From IMG/VR virus record IMGVR_UViG_3300017528_000567, positions 62,001 to 126,000 of that record: a stretch of DNA of 64,000 nucleotides, one strand, 5' to 3'. Of this stretch, positions 1 through 8,338 are shown piece after piece (within the stretch, counting starts at the first letter, position 1; every line of letters starts with the position of its first letter). The translations under genes were made by a program, and so were the position numbers. This DNA is from a virus. The notes under the pieces were generated by a model. It was given only the letters and a program-made list of their open reading frames with translations. It was not told the origin of the DNA and did no database searches.

Positions 1-536
1 CCCCCCGGAACCGCGAGGTGATCGATGTTGAAACCAAACTGATCCGAGATGTCTAGGCCGCTGGCGCCCTGCCGCACCAGCAAGAACATCTCTGTCACCG
101 TAACATCACCACTAACGAACAGCTCAACCACGTCCGACATGGACTCCGGGACAGAGCCCTGGAAGTAGATGCGTATCAGGTTGAGAAAAAAGTCCCGGAA
201 CTCTCGGTCACTGAAACCGAGGTCGGGTATCTTGCTGTTGACCAACACCAGGTAGCCGATCACCGACCACAGAAAGTCCGAGCGGGTCCGGTTGAAATCG
301 AAGTCGAACGAGACATCCTCCAAGCCGAGCTCGAGCCGAGCCAACTCGACGGCGACCGCTTTCAGGGCCTGCGTATAGTTTGGCCCCTGCACGGCTGACA
401 CATAGTTCGACGGCAGCAGGTTGAGCAATGTTGTGAAGATCGTCTGGGATCGCTGCATCAAGCGCAGCGAGTATTCCTTGCCCTTCTGCTCGATGGTGCT
501 GTTTAGGCGACCTGGGTCGTAGACAAATCTAGCCAT
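1..536 (-). CDS. Tail/baseplate-associated protein, C-terminus beyond the window
   Basis: The reading frame is open from ATG at 536 to the window edge, giving 178 codons starting MARFVYDPGRLNST. The start overlaps the stop of the baseplate J-like gene as TGATG, so translation is probably coupled. The visible part is mostly helical and charged, with a Leu-rich helix (SQTIFTTLLNLLPSNY) near residue 35, and no catalytic motif. A gene directly after a J-like wedge gene is in many contractile phages a second wedge or fibre-attachment component (gpI-like), and this is the likely role by position only. The family was not recognised from sequence. Confidence 0.75.
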   Translation of the reverse strand, partial: MARFVYDPGRLNSTIEQKGKEYSLRLMQRSQTIFTTLLNLLPSNYVSAVQGPNYTQALKAVAVELARLELGLEDVSFDFDFNRTRSDFLWSVIGYLVLVNSKIPDLGFSDREFRDFFLNLIRIYFQGSVPESMSDVVELFVSGDVTVTEMFLLVRQGASGLDISDQFGFNIDHLAVPG

Positions 537-3500
537 CAGCCCTCCGTAAATTCTCGGTAGGTGACGGTTAGGACGCCTAGGTCGATGACCTCCATCGCAG
601 ACACCGAAATATCGTGAGATCCCTTGTCACCACGGATGATGTAGCTCACCGCGTATGCGTGATTCGTGGGGCTGTCAGGCGGGACCCCCGACCCGAGCAA
701 GGACACCACCACGTGATTGGCAGTCAGCCGCAGTCGCTCCGCTTCGTATTGGTTGGGCAGAAACCCCTGGCCAGCCAAAGTTGCATCATCCGAATACCCA
801 GCGATGATGGCGCCACCTGCCCCAATGATAAATGCCTGCCTCGCAGCCGTGCAGACGGAGGTCAAGTCAAGGGACATGAGCATCACAATGTCGTCCTGGA
901 ACACGCCCTTGTGCTCCGTGTCGAGCCCCCCACCATCAGTCGTCGGAAACTCAAGCGGATTGGTCAGGATGTACCCGAGGTTCCCGCCATTATCCAACGA
1001 GTCAACACGCCTGTAGGTCGACAGCACGTCTTCCCGCAGCTTCTGGCTTCCATCCGCGTAGGCCATCTTTGCCATGGGCAGAACGTTGAACTGCACTCCG
1101 CTGCTATTATCGATGGCCGAATCCACATTGGACTGCGCCACTCCTTGCCCGATGAGCTTCTTGTTCAGGTCAAGCGAGACGTTGTTCCGCAGGATGGGAT
1201 CCGTCGAATCCTTCGACGCACCACGGGCAAGCTGGACGGTCGTTTCGATATCGATGTCATTCAGGATCGCCTGCTTTGCGAGCACGTCCGCGGTCACATG
1301 CCGCTTGTTGTCGAGGATGATCTGCAGCTGCTGCAGCAGATCGTTGATCACGTAGGTGACCGTGAAGTTCTCGTCATGGAAGTAGTCGACCGACACCTCC
1401 TGGCCGCTCGCAATAGCTGACGCCGCCGTGCGAACGATTTTAGCCGGAGTAGTCGGGGTCCCCGCGACAATGTCAAAGTCCGGCGCCGCCGTTCCCGGAG
1501 GCTGATACTCGAAGGTGCGCTGCTCATTGAACACCCGGATCGTGGTCGTATTGGCCCCGATCGAATCCAGCGGCTCTTGCTCAAAACCGATCAAGACGTG
1601 GAGCTCATCGTTCACCGTGATCGACTCGCCACTCGGAACGTTCCCCGACGGCGTAATGGCTACGTAGTTCTTGGCGATCGTGCTTTCACCATCAAGCAAC
1701 GGATCATCTGTCTTGTAGAGCTTGTAGTGGACACCTTCCGTCAAGGATCCGCTCACCTCACCGACAACCGACACTACGCGTCGCACGGGCTGCAACGTCA
1801 TGTAGAGCTTGTTCTGCGCTTGGAAACGATAGTCCGCGATGACGTTGTCATCCAAGGTCGTGATGGGCTGCGGCACAGCGTTGTCGATCTGAAATGTATT
1901 GTAAGTCAGAATGGTCACGCCATTGAGGTCGTAGTCAGCGCCCAGCGTGACATTGCGCACCCCCAAGCCCTGGGGCGCGTTGTTCAAGATCTCGATCAGC
2001 GGCGTAGTGGGGGTGACGCGCGAATCGAGCACGCGGAAGATAAGGTTGATAGGATCAAGGACCTCGCATTGCGTGTTGAGAGCCACGTCGAATGTGAACG
2101 CGAAGCGGTCCTGGACCTGGCGCTCCTGCAAGCCCTGAACCCAAACATCCACCTTGCCGCCAATGTGCTTGTTTCGCACATCGTCATAATCGCGCATCAT
2201 GAGCGGGTCGCCGCTCTTGATGATCTTGTTGCGGATAACTCCGACTTTGGCAGCGGCCGTAGCCGCGTAACCGGTCGCGGTGCCAGTATCGACAGACGCA
2301 AACCCGAGCATCGCGCGGGCGGCCAAATCTGCGTTGGTCTCCCGGTCGTCACCAAATACCGTTGCCCCCTCGTTCACCGCCTTGAGGCCGCTCACACCGG
2401 TGATCGATTGAATCGACTTCGCAGGGACGTTCCCCGCTTTACCGGCCTGCTCGGCCACGATCGGCACACGGATCTCGTAACGCTTCTCGTTGAAGTTGTA
2501 GTACGAGTCAGCATTGGCAGCGACCATCGTGAAGGAACCGCCGATGCGATACCGCTGCGAGTTGATCCCCGCGCTGGCATCTGCGCTGGAGACAGCAAAC
2601 GAGCCCGCGGGAACCTGAATGTTCTTGGTCGGGCGAGTAGCGGTATACAGCGTGAGGGTGCCAACTGACTGTCGACCCGGAAGCCTCGCCTTGTTGACGT
2701 TGCCGGCCAGCTTGTCGAACTGCTGGTCTATCAGATTCTGTACCGCCTGATCATTGACCAAGCCAAGCGCTGCCTTGAGCGCCTGCTTGTACGCACTGCT
2801 AATAACCGGGTCCGACTCGCCACTGCCACTAACGTTATCCAGTGCGAGCAAGGTCAGGAAGCTTTGACTCCGACTCACGAAGTCCACGAGAAACCAGATG
2901 CGCTCGGCTTCAGAGGCGAACGGGTCGATGTCGACATCCCGGGTTACCGACCCCGGGATCAGCGAGATCTCCGCGTTGACTCGAAGGACCGCGTTCATGT
3001 AATCGACCACGATCTGAAGCTGCGTCCGTCCAGGCAAGTCTCGGATGGTCGTGTCGACGATCAGCGGGGACCCGAGCACCTCTTGCGAGTAAGGCGTCTC
3101 GATTTCCCTGCTGGTGACCGAATCGAAGTAGACCCCTGTCGTCACGTAGTATAGCGGACTCGTGCTCGGGACATTCACGAACTGATCAGTGTTGATGATC
3201 CCCGTCCCGCCGCTTCGATTGTGGCTGAACACCACGAACTCATGCATCTCGTAGTTCTGGAATGTGCCCGTGAATCTGAACTCACCGGCTAGGTTCATGT
3301 TATCGTGGAATGAGTCCAATCGAACGGCGAGCTCGGTGCCAAACACATCCTCCTCGGAGATCCGCAGCCTGATTCGATTGGCGGAGCTCACATCCCAGAC
3401 CGCAAGATCATCGAATGCTCGGATGTTGTCTTGCTGAAACTCACTCGGGGCGTTGACCGGCTTCTCGTTGATCCGATAGTAGCCGTTCTCGCCGGCAGGC

Positions 3501-3970
3501 GTCGATGACGCATAGAAGTTGAAGCCGAGGAAGGTAGCCACCTCTGGGAACTCCACCGGCTTAGCCACCAGGATGTCCACTCGGTCCCGATGGCGAAGCA
3601 CGCGAATGCCAGTGGGGATCTGCGTCCCGGTCGTGTCGGTCGCCACAACTCTCGTAACGACAACCGAGGAAGTGGCAGATACCCCGCCCACTAGGTCAAT
3701 GGCACGGAGCAAGACCGTGTTTACTCCGAACTCGAGAGGCAGCCCGGTCGGGTAAACAGTAAGATTCGGAACCGTGAAGGTGAGGAGCACGAAGCTGACC
3801 AGGTTCGGATCGGCGACGAACTGGCCGCCATTCACAGAGACCTGGATCGCGACCGTATCGATGGCCACAATGCCTTCGACGACAATCGCCTCCTCGTTAG
3901 TCGAGAACACTAGGTTTGTAGTAAACCCACCACTGCCGTCTCTCAGCGCGATTTGCGGGGCACTCGCCAT
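536..3970 (-). CDS. Baseplate J-like wedge protein with N-terminal Ig/FnIII-like domains
   Basis: The protein has 1144 aa. Roughly residues 430-640 carry the baseplate J / gp47 (JayE) signature: AGSFAVSSADAS, then AGKAGNVPAKSI, then GDDRETNADLAARAML, the usual order of a wedge protein. The first 110 residues resemble a bacterial Ig-like repeat ending NTVLLRAIDLVGG. Residues 120-180 (FLGFNFYASSTPAGENG) look FnIII-like. P2 gpJ is about 300 aa, so this one is extended on both sides. J-like proteins form the wedge ring that surrounds the hub and triggers sheath contraction. The ATG at 3970 is preceded by AAAGG. Confidence is high for the family and low for the extra domains. Confidence 0.9.
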   Translation of the reverse strand: MASAPQIALRDGSGGFTTNLVFSTNEEAIVVEGIVAIDTVAIQVSVNGGQFVADPNLVSFVLLTFTVPNLTVYPTGLPLEFGVNTVLLRAIDLVGGVSATSSVVVTRVVATDTTGTQIPTGIRVLRHRDRVDILVAKPVEFPEVATFLGFNFYASSTPAGENGYYRINEKPVNAPSEFQQDNIRAFDDLAVWDVSSANRIRLRISEEDVFGTELAVRLDSFHDNMNLAGEFRFTGTFQNYEMHEFVVFSHNRSGGTGIINTDQFVNVPSTSPLYYVTTGVYFDSVTSREIETPYSQEVLGSPLIVDTTIRDLPGRTQLQIVVDYMNAVLRVNAEISLIPGSVTRDVDIDPFASEAERIWFLVDFVSRSQSFLTLLALDNVSGSGESDPVISSAYKQALKAALGLVNDQAVQNLIDQQFDKLAGNVNKARLPGRQSVGTLTLYTATRPTKNIQVPAGSFAVSSADASAGINSQRYRIGGSFTMVAANADSYYNFNEKRYEIRVPIVAEQAGKAGNVPAKSIQSITGVSGLKAVNEGATVFGDDRETNADLAARAMLGFASVDTGTATGYAATAAAKVGVIRNKIIKSGDPLMMRDYDDVRNKHIGGKVDVWVQGLQERQVQDRFAFTFDVALNTQCEVLDPINLIFRVLDSRVTPTTPLIEILNNAPQGLGVRNVTLGADYDLNGVTILTYNTFQIDNAVPQPITTLDDNVIADYRFQAQNKLYMTLQPVRRVVSVVGEVSGSLTEGVHYKLYKTDDPLLDGESTIAKNYVAITPSGNVPSGESITVNDELHVLIGFEQEPLDSIGANTTTIRVFNEQRTFEYQPPGTAAPDFDIVAGTPTTPAKIVRTAASAIASGQEVSVDYFHDENFTVTYVINDLLQQLQIILDNKRHVTADVLAKQAILNDIDIETTVQLARGASKDSTDPILRNNVSLDLNKKLIGQGVAQSNVDSAIDNSSGVQFNVLPMAKMAYADGSQKLREDVLSTYRRVDSLDNGGNLGYILTNPLEFPTTDGGGLDTEHKGVFQDDIVMLMSLDLTSVCTAARQAFIIGAGGAIIAGYSDDATLAGQGFLPNQYEAERLRLTANHVVVSLLGSGVPPDSPTNHAYAVSYIIRGDKGSHDISVSAMEVIDLGVLTVTYREFTEG

Positions 3971-4021
3971 CAGCCGACCTTTCCTTTCCCCGTGGCATTC
4001 GAAAGTCTACGCATATTGGAT

Positions 4022-5137
4022 TTAGCCACTGAGGGCGAACCCCGAAAGAGACTGTCGAATCCGCCCCGGATCGGACGCTTGAGGTAGCCTCAAGCCTCGC
4101 GTAAGTTGTATGGGGTCTGATGACCGGTTCTGAACCACGCAGTTGACAAAGATCACGGTAGGATCCTGAGTGCTCTGCTCCAGGTTCACTGACAACAAGC
4201 GCAGCGGATACTCTCTATCCGTGACCTCCTGTTGGATCTTCTCCTCTTGCTGCGTCTTGATCTTCTGCCAGCGAGAGAACGCCTGTTGAATATCGGCGGC
4301 GATGAAATTCTGAGTGAAGCCGTCGGAGGCCAGCTTCTTGCCGATCGCATCGAGCAACCCTGTGCCGTACCAGGTGTGAAACTGGTTGCTACCCCGGATC
4401 GTATAGAAATCCTTTTGGAGTTCCTGAATGAGCAGTCCCTCGTCTCGGATCTCGATCAAGTTGCCGTTAATGTCGTAGCGCCAGTCGTGCTCGTAGCCCG
4501 TCCCCCCGCAACGGCGACATTCAGAGAGCACCGTCGAGTAAGAGATCTCCACGAAGTTTGAAGCGCTGCGTAGCGGCTCGTCGAACACGATCAGGCGCGT
4601 CGGGCGGTCTGGCAGCGAGCTCGGGTCTCCGACTAACGTCCAACCGGGCACGCTAGTCTGTCCACGGTACTCATGATTAACAGTGAACCCGAAGAGCGTC
4701 GCCGCGGTGCTGTCCGCGTAGAGAAAAATGCTCACGTCCGGCCCCGTGTCACGCGAAGCGAATGAGAGCCGGTCGTTGCTCTCCGTGAATACCACGCCGG
4801 TGAACCGCTGATTGAGCAAAGCCACCATCTGTGGGGCGCCCATCTTGTTCACGTTTGGAAGGACCACTGTCTGTGGCGCCTCCTGGTTGACGCTCAGGCG
4901 GAAAACATTGGTGGTCGACGTGACGGTAAACGGTCCGCGCCGCGTCCCCGAAGCCTTGCCCGGCAGATACACCCCGGGCGACGGGGCCTGTATGGTGTGA
5001 TTGAGCAACACCCTGACTGAGGCCACCGCTGAGATCGGACGGAGCGGACGAACCGTCATGCGATCTGACGCCAAGTACAAAGCCTCTTCCGAGACCTCAT
5101 GTGGACATTGTTGGTCTATATGACGGTCTGCCGACAT
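4022..5137 (-). CDS. Baseplate wedge-like protein with a CxxCxGxG zinc motif
   Basis: The protein has 371 aa and starts at an ATG with AGAGAAAG upstream. An N-terminal beta-rich part (residues 25-190) is followed by CRRCGGTGYEHDW, a DnaJ-type CxxCxGxG unit that probably binds metal. A helical stretch (IQQAFSRWQKIKTQQEEK) precedes a C-terminal beta segment (YPLRLLSVNLEQSTQDPTV). That C-terminus resembles gp25-like wedge proteins in length and pattern, though the link is weak. The gene lies just upstream of the J-like wedge gene, which fits a wedge or wedge-adaptor role. The same zinc unit occurs in the neck protein at 45.7-47.1 kb. Confidence 0.65.
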   Translation of the reverse strand: MSADRHIDQQCPHEVSEEALYLASDRMTVRPLRPISAVASVRVLLNHTIQAPSPGVYLPGKASGTRRGPFTVTSTTNVFRLSVNQEAPQTVVLPNVNKMGAPQMVALLNQRFTGVVFTESNDRLSFASRDTGPDVSIFLYADSTAATLFGFTVNHEYRGQTSVPGWTLVGDPSSLPDRPTRLIVFDEPLRSASNFVEISYSTVLSECRRCGGTGYEHDWRYDINGNLIEIRDEGLLIQELQKDFYTIRGSNQFHTWYGTGLLDAIGKKLASDGFTQNFIAADIQQAFSRWQKIKTQQEEKIQQEVTDREYPLRLLSVNLEQSTQDPTVIFVNCVVQNRSSDPIQLTRGLRLPQASDPGRIRQSLSGFALSG

Positions 5138-5154
5138 CTAAATCTTTCTCTGCT

Positions 5155-5889
5155 TCACTGAGTAGGTTTCACAAGACCATCAAGAGTCCTCTGGTATGCG
5201 ACCGCGGTAGCCCCCTTCGGCCCCGGCATAAAGGCCGCGACAGGAGCCTTCGCAAACTTGCCGTGGGGATCCGGACTGGCCGTGTCGTCGGTGATGGCCA
5301 TGTAATTTCGGTTTACGGCCAACGAATCGATGATGGCCATGTAGTAAGCCAGCGACCCCTCTTGCTCCGGGGCGCCCTTGAGCAGCTGGAGCTCGTTGAT
5401 CTCCGTCCCGAGCTGCTCGGAATAGTCGAGCGCGTGGCGGATCTTCCTCTCCAGGTAGTCGCGACGCCGCGCCAAGTCCGCAGAGACCCATCCCCGGAGA
5501 GCCTGGACAGTAACGGCCGACTCGGCATCGCCCAAGCCGTGGTCCCGAATGGCTTCCCCGTTGCTCAGGAGTTGCGCAGCGCGGCTCGCATCTCCAGCTA
5601 TTCGAAAAACTGGCTGCGAACCGGACCGGAACTGCAGGTCAAACTGAGCATTGCCCCCCAGAGCCTCGTAGGCGCCAAAAAGCTTCCCGACATAGGTTGT
5701 CGGTGGGTCGTTGTCGACCTGGAGCGGCAGACCGGCAGCATCAAAAGCAAATGCCAGGTCGCCAATCCGCGCCCGCTCTGCTTTCAGATGCTTTATGCGG
5801 GCATCGATGAGGTGAAACTGCTCCGAGACATAGGACCGGAAACTTTCAAATTGACTCCGGGTGAATGTCCCGCCCCACTCAAACGCCAT
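5155..5889 (-). CDS. Virion-associated protein of unknown function
   Basis: The protein has 244 aa. The start is ATG with a strong GGAGG five bases upstream. The N-terminus is helical (FTRSQFESFRSYVSEQFHLI). A long heptad-like region at residues 130-170 (RRRDYLERKIRHALDYSEQ) suggests a coiled coil. There are no cysteines, membrane segments or enzyme motifs. It lies between an FnIII-containing tail protein and the zinc-motif wedge protein, so a small baseplate or tail role is inferred from position only. The 72-base gap upstream holds a CTAGATGTG motif, so it may head its own transcript. Confidence 0.7.
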   Translation of the reverse strand: MAFEWGGTFTRSQFESFRSYVSEQFHLIDARIKHLKAERARIGDLAFAFDAAGLPLQVDNDPPTTYVGKLFGAYEALGGNAQFDLQFRSGSQPVFRIAGDASRAAQLLSNGEAIRDHGLGDAESAVTVQALRGWVSADLARRRDYLERKIRHALDYSEQLGTEINELQLLKGAPEQEGSLAYYMAIIDSLAVNRNYMAITDDTASPDPHGKFAKAPVAAFMPGPKGATAVAYQRTLDGLVKPTQ

Positions 5890-5905
5890 AATGCCTCCAC
5901 CTTGC

Positions 5906-5920
5906 CCTTCACATCTAGAC
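5906..5920 (-). promoter_or_regulatory. Intergenic CTAGATGTG motif upstream of the 5155-5889 gene
   Basis: Read on the minus strand the site is GTCTAGATGTGAAGG. The same core occurs in three other intergenic gaps, at 28.7-28.9, 40.7-40.8 and 56.4 kb. It may be part of a phage promoter or an activator site. No textbook -35/-10 pair was found beside it. Confidence 0.3.
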
Positions 5921-5961
5921 CCGCGGGCCTATAGGAGGCGGAGCATCGAACGATTAGGATC

Positions 5962-8148
5962 TTAGAAGATCAGATCTAGCGCCGTGACGTACGGCGTAAC
6001 GTCCGCTGCCACATACGCCATAGCAGCGCCTGCCGTGTAGCCCGTCGGCCCGCTCGGCGGCGGCGTGCCGCCAGCGTTGTCAATCAACGATATCCACTCA
6101 CCCACCCCACCGTCCGTGACTGGCACGTTGAGAATGTAGAAGCCAAGATTCAGACTTTCGACGAAGTCCAGGATCCCAGTCAGGTGCTTCAGGAACCTTT
6201 CGAGCGTGTCGATCTTTGCCACAATCAGGTCAATGAACGCGCGGAGCTCGGCCATCACCCCGGAGTAGGCGTCCGTCAAGGCCTGCATCTTGGCCAAGAG
6301 CTCGTAGATTATCTGGCCGGACCACGGCGCGATATCTCGCAGCAGGCTCAGCTGAACCCAATCCGGAGGGGCTCCGACGAGCGTGAAAGCCTTGCAGTGG
6401 TCCACCGCAACCACTACGTTCAAGCGAACCGTGGCATCCTCAAACACCTTGCTGTAGAGGACCCCAGCCGCCACAATATCTTGCCCAGCAGCTTGCGGGT
6501 CCTGCACCTTCGTGATCTCGAAAACCAGCTCGGCGAGGTTAGTAGCGTTGAGGCGGTCAATGTCAGGCTGACCCCTGGGAAAGGTGCCCTCCATGAGTGC
6601 CTTGAAGGACAAAGCCGCGTTGGCCTGGAGCATCGCGCTCCCCACAATATTCGCGAGCCTGGCCGCGTTCCGAACCACCCGAGAGTCATTCCAGGGGAAC
6701 TCGGGCACCAGACCCGTAGCCGGGCTCGGCTGAAACGCCGTTGTGACGGAGAGGGGGCTGCCGGCGTACTGGCCAACCAAGGGGATGGCCTCGAACGCAG
6801 TCAGTGGCCCCGCCAGATTCTGGAGCGAGCCCTTCCCGATCGAGGTGTCAGGCGTCGGGGGGACGGCCTCGCCGTTGTCATCAATCTCCTGCCCCGCCGG
6901 CAGCGGCATATGGAAGTTGAATGAAAATGCGGTCTGAAACAACCGCTTCAACGTTTCAATGACGTCGAACTTCTCCGGATAGGTCGGGATCATGATCGGT
7001 GCAATAGGGGATGCTCGGCCCATCACCGGCTTATCGTTCTCATCCTCAGCGGGCCACTCAAGGTATGGATTCCCATCAATCGCATTGAGCTTAGGCGGGT
7101 CAAACGTAAGAATCTGGGGTTCGCGCTGCACAGCCAAAGACCCACTGAACGCCCTGACCCGATAGTAGTATGTCTTGTTCGGTACGACGTCCGAATCAAT
7201 GTAGCGAAACGTTCCAAGCTGCCCGATCAGAAATGTTGAGGTTTCCTCAGCGGCATCAATCACGATGTAGTACTGGAACTTAAGGAACGGGTTGCCGTAC
7301 TGGTCCATGAGCCGGATGCGGCGTATGAGGTACTCCCCTGAACCGCGGGCGCGAAACTGTGTCACTTGGCTCATCATGACCGGGCCAGCGGCACTCCGGT
7401 CATTCAAATCCGCAATCGAGACCTCACCGACCGCGGGGTTGGTCACACTTTTCTCGATGAGGAACTTTGGCGGCACAAAGTTTACCGAGGCCCCCTCAAT
7501 GAGGTCCGAGAAACCGGGGTCCCCAGGCGTGCTGACCGGGGGCAACGACCACTCAACCGCAATTTGCGTCGGCTGCTGTTGGTAGACCTTGGTGATTGAC
7601 AGGATGCGGTCACCGTTGGCCCCGACCGGCAACACCTTGAAGTTGGCCGGCGCTTGGTATTCAGGAGTCACGAACTCCTTGCCAAAGAATTTCGCCAGCA
7701 CCTCGCAATACCGCATGAGGGACAACGGGTCCCCGGTATCCGCGACGATGAGCACGAACCCGCCCTTGGTCGTGCCAGCGACAGGCTGCGGGCGATTCGG
7801 ATCTCGCGCGTCGTAGAGCCCGGCCTTGAATCGGCTTATAAACGAGCGGTAACCGCCGCTGGCGTGCTTGAAGTTGGGGTCGGTCTGCGGATTGGGGAAG
7901 TCGAACCACCCGTACATCCCGGTCCGCTTCATGGTCTCAAACAGGTCTAACACAAGCTTCAAGACGGCCTCGACCAGCGCCTTGATTGGGTTGCCGAAGT
8001 CTACAAGAAATACTTTGACAGATTCGAGTATGGCCTTCACCACCTCCAGATAGACCACGAGCGCTTCCATCGCCGCTCTGGCCCCCTCCAAGAGGTCCTT
8101 GCCCGGGATCTCAATCGCCAACGACTCCCAATTTGGATTTGCAGCCAC
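5962..8148 (-). CDS. Tail structural protein with a fibronectin type III-like domain
   Basis: The protein has 728 aa. The start is GTG with AAGGATAGGTAAAGG upstream; no better ATG is near. Around residues 190-350 there is an FnIII-like pattern: IAVEWSLPPVS, then GEYLIRRIRLMD, and SDVVPNKTYYYRVRAFSG at the end. The N-terminus is amphipathic and helical (ARAAMEALVVYLEVVKAILE). A helical stretch near residues 610-670 (VMAELRAFIDLIVAKIDTLE) looks like a coiled coil. FnIII domains decorate many phage tails and often bind carbohydrate weakly. Its place between wedge and large tail genes supports a baseplate or tail-periphery role. No enzyme motif was seen. Confidence 0.8.
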   Translation of the reverse strand: MAANPNWESLAIEIPGKDLLEGARAAMEALVVYLEVVKAILESVKVFLVDFGNPIKALVEAVLKLVLDLFETMKRTGMYGWFDFPNPQTDPNFKHASGGYRSFISRFKAGLYDARDPNRPQPVAGTTKGGFVLIVADTGDPLSLMRYCEVLAKFFGKEFVTPEYQAPANFKVLPVGANGDRILSITKVYQQQPTQIAVEWSLPPVSTPGDPGFSDLIEGASVNFVPPKFLIEKSVTNPAVGEVSIADLNDRSAAGPVMMSQVTQFRARGSGEYLIRRIRLMDQYGNPFLKFQYYIVIDAAEETSTFLIGQLGTFRYIDSDVVPNKTYYYRVRAFSGSLAVQREPQILTFDPPKLNAIDGNPYLEWPAEDENDKPVMGRASPIAPIMIPTYPEKFDVIETLKRLFQTAFSFNFHMPLPAGQEIDDNGEAVPPTPDTSIGKGSLQNLAGPLTAFEAIPLVGQYAGSPLSVTTAFQPSPATGLVPEFPWNDSRVVRNAARLANIVGSAMLQANAALSFKALMEGTFPRGQPDIDRLNATNLAELVFEITKVQDPQAAGQDIVAAGVLYSKVFEDATVRLNVVVAVDHCKAFTLVGAPPDWVQLSLLRDIAPWSGQIIYELLAKMQALTDAYSGVMAELRAFIDLIVAKIDTLERFLKHLTGILDFVESLNLGFYILNVPVTDGGVGEWISLIDNAGGTPPPSGPTGYTAGAAMAYVAADVTPYVTALDLIF

Positions 8149-8155
8149 CCTTTAC

Positions 8156-8338
8156 CTATCCTTGCCCACCGTATTGGAGCTTCTCAAGCTTGCGCATCAG
8201 CCCCTTGATCTCGAGCTCAGTCGCCTTGATCCCCAGCAGGCAGATTTCTTTCACCCGCTCGTTGATAGCGAACTGACGCTTCTGCCACTTGGGCGGCTCC
8301 ACGTCGGGCGGCTCTTTCTTCCCTTGTTCATCACTCAT
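8156..8338 (-). CDS. Small charged helical protein, unknown function
   Basis: The protein has 60 aa and starts MSDEQGKKEPPDV. Its ATG overlaps the stop of the 2029-aa gene in a classic ATGA. A longer in-frame start at 8467 would lie wholly inside that gene, so the overlapping ATG is preferred. After a Pro/Glu-rich start the rest is one amphipathic helix (KEICLLGIKATELEIKGLMR). A chaperone or a small structural clamp for its large neighbour is possible, but nothing shows it directly. Confidence 0.65.
   Translation of the reverse strand: MSDEQGKKEPPDVEPPKWQKRQFAINERVKEICLLGIKATELEIKGLMRKLEKLQYGGQG

Noticed and set aside
614-1420. Long plus-strand frame of 268 codons under the baseplate J-like gene
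   Set aside because: Antisense shadow with basic composition. The minus-strand protein has recognised family motifs there.
1577-2668. Plus-strand frame of 363 codons
   Set aside because: Antisense to the J-like core motifs. Long antisense frames are expected in GC-rich DNA with strong third-position bias.
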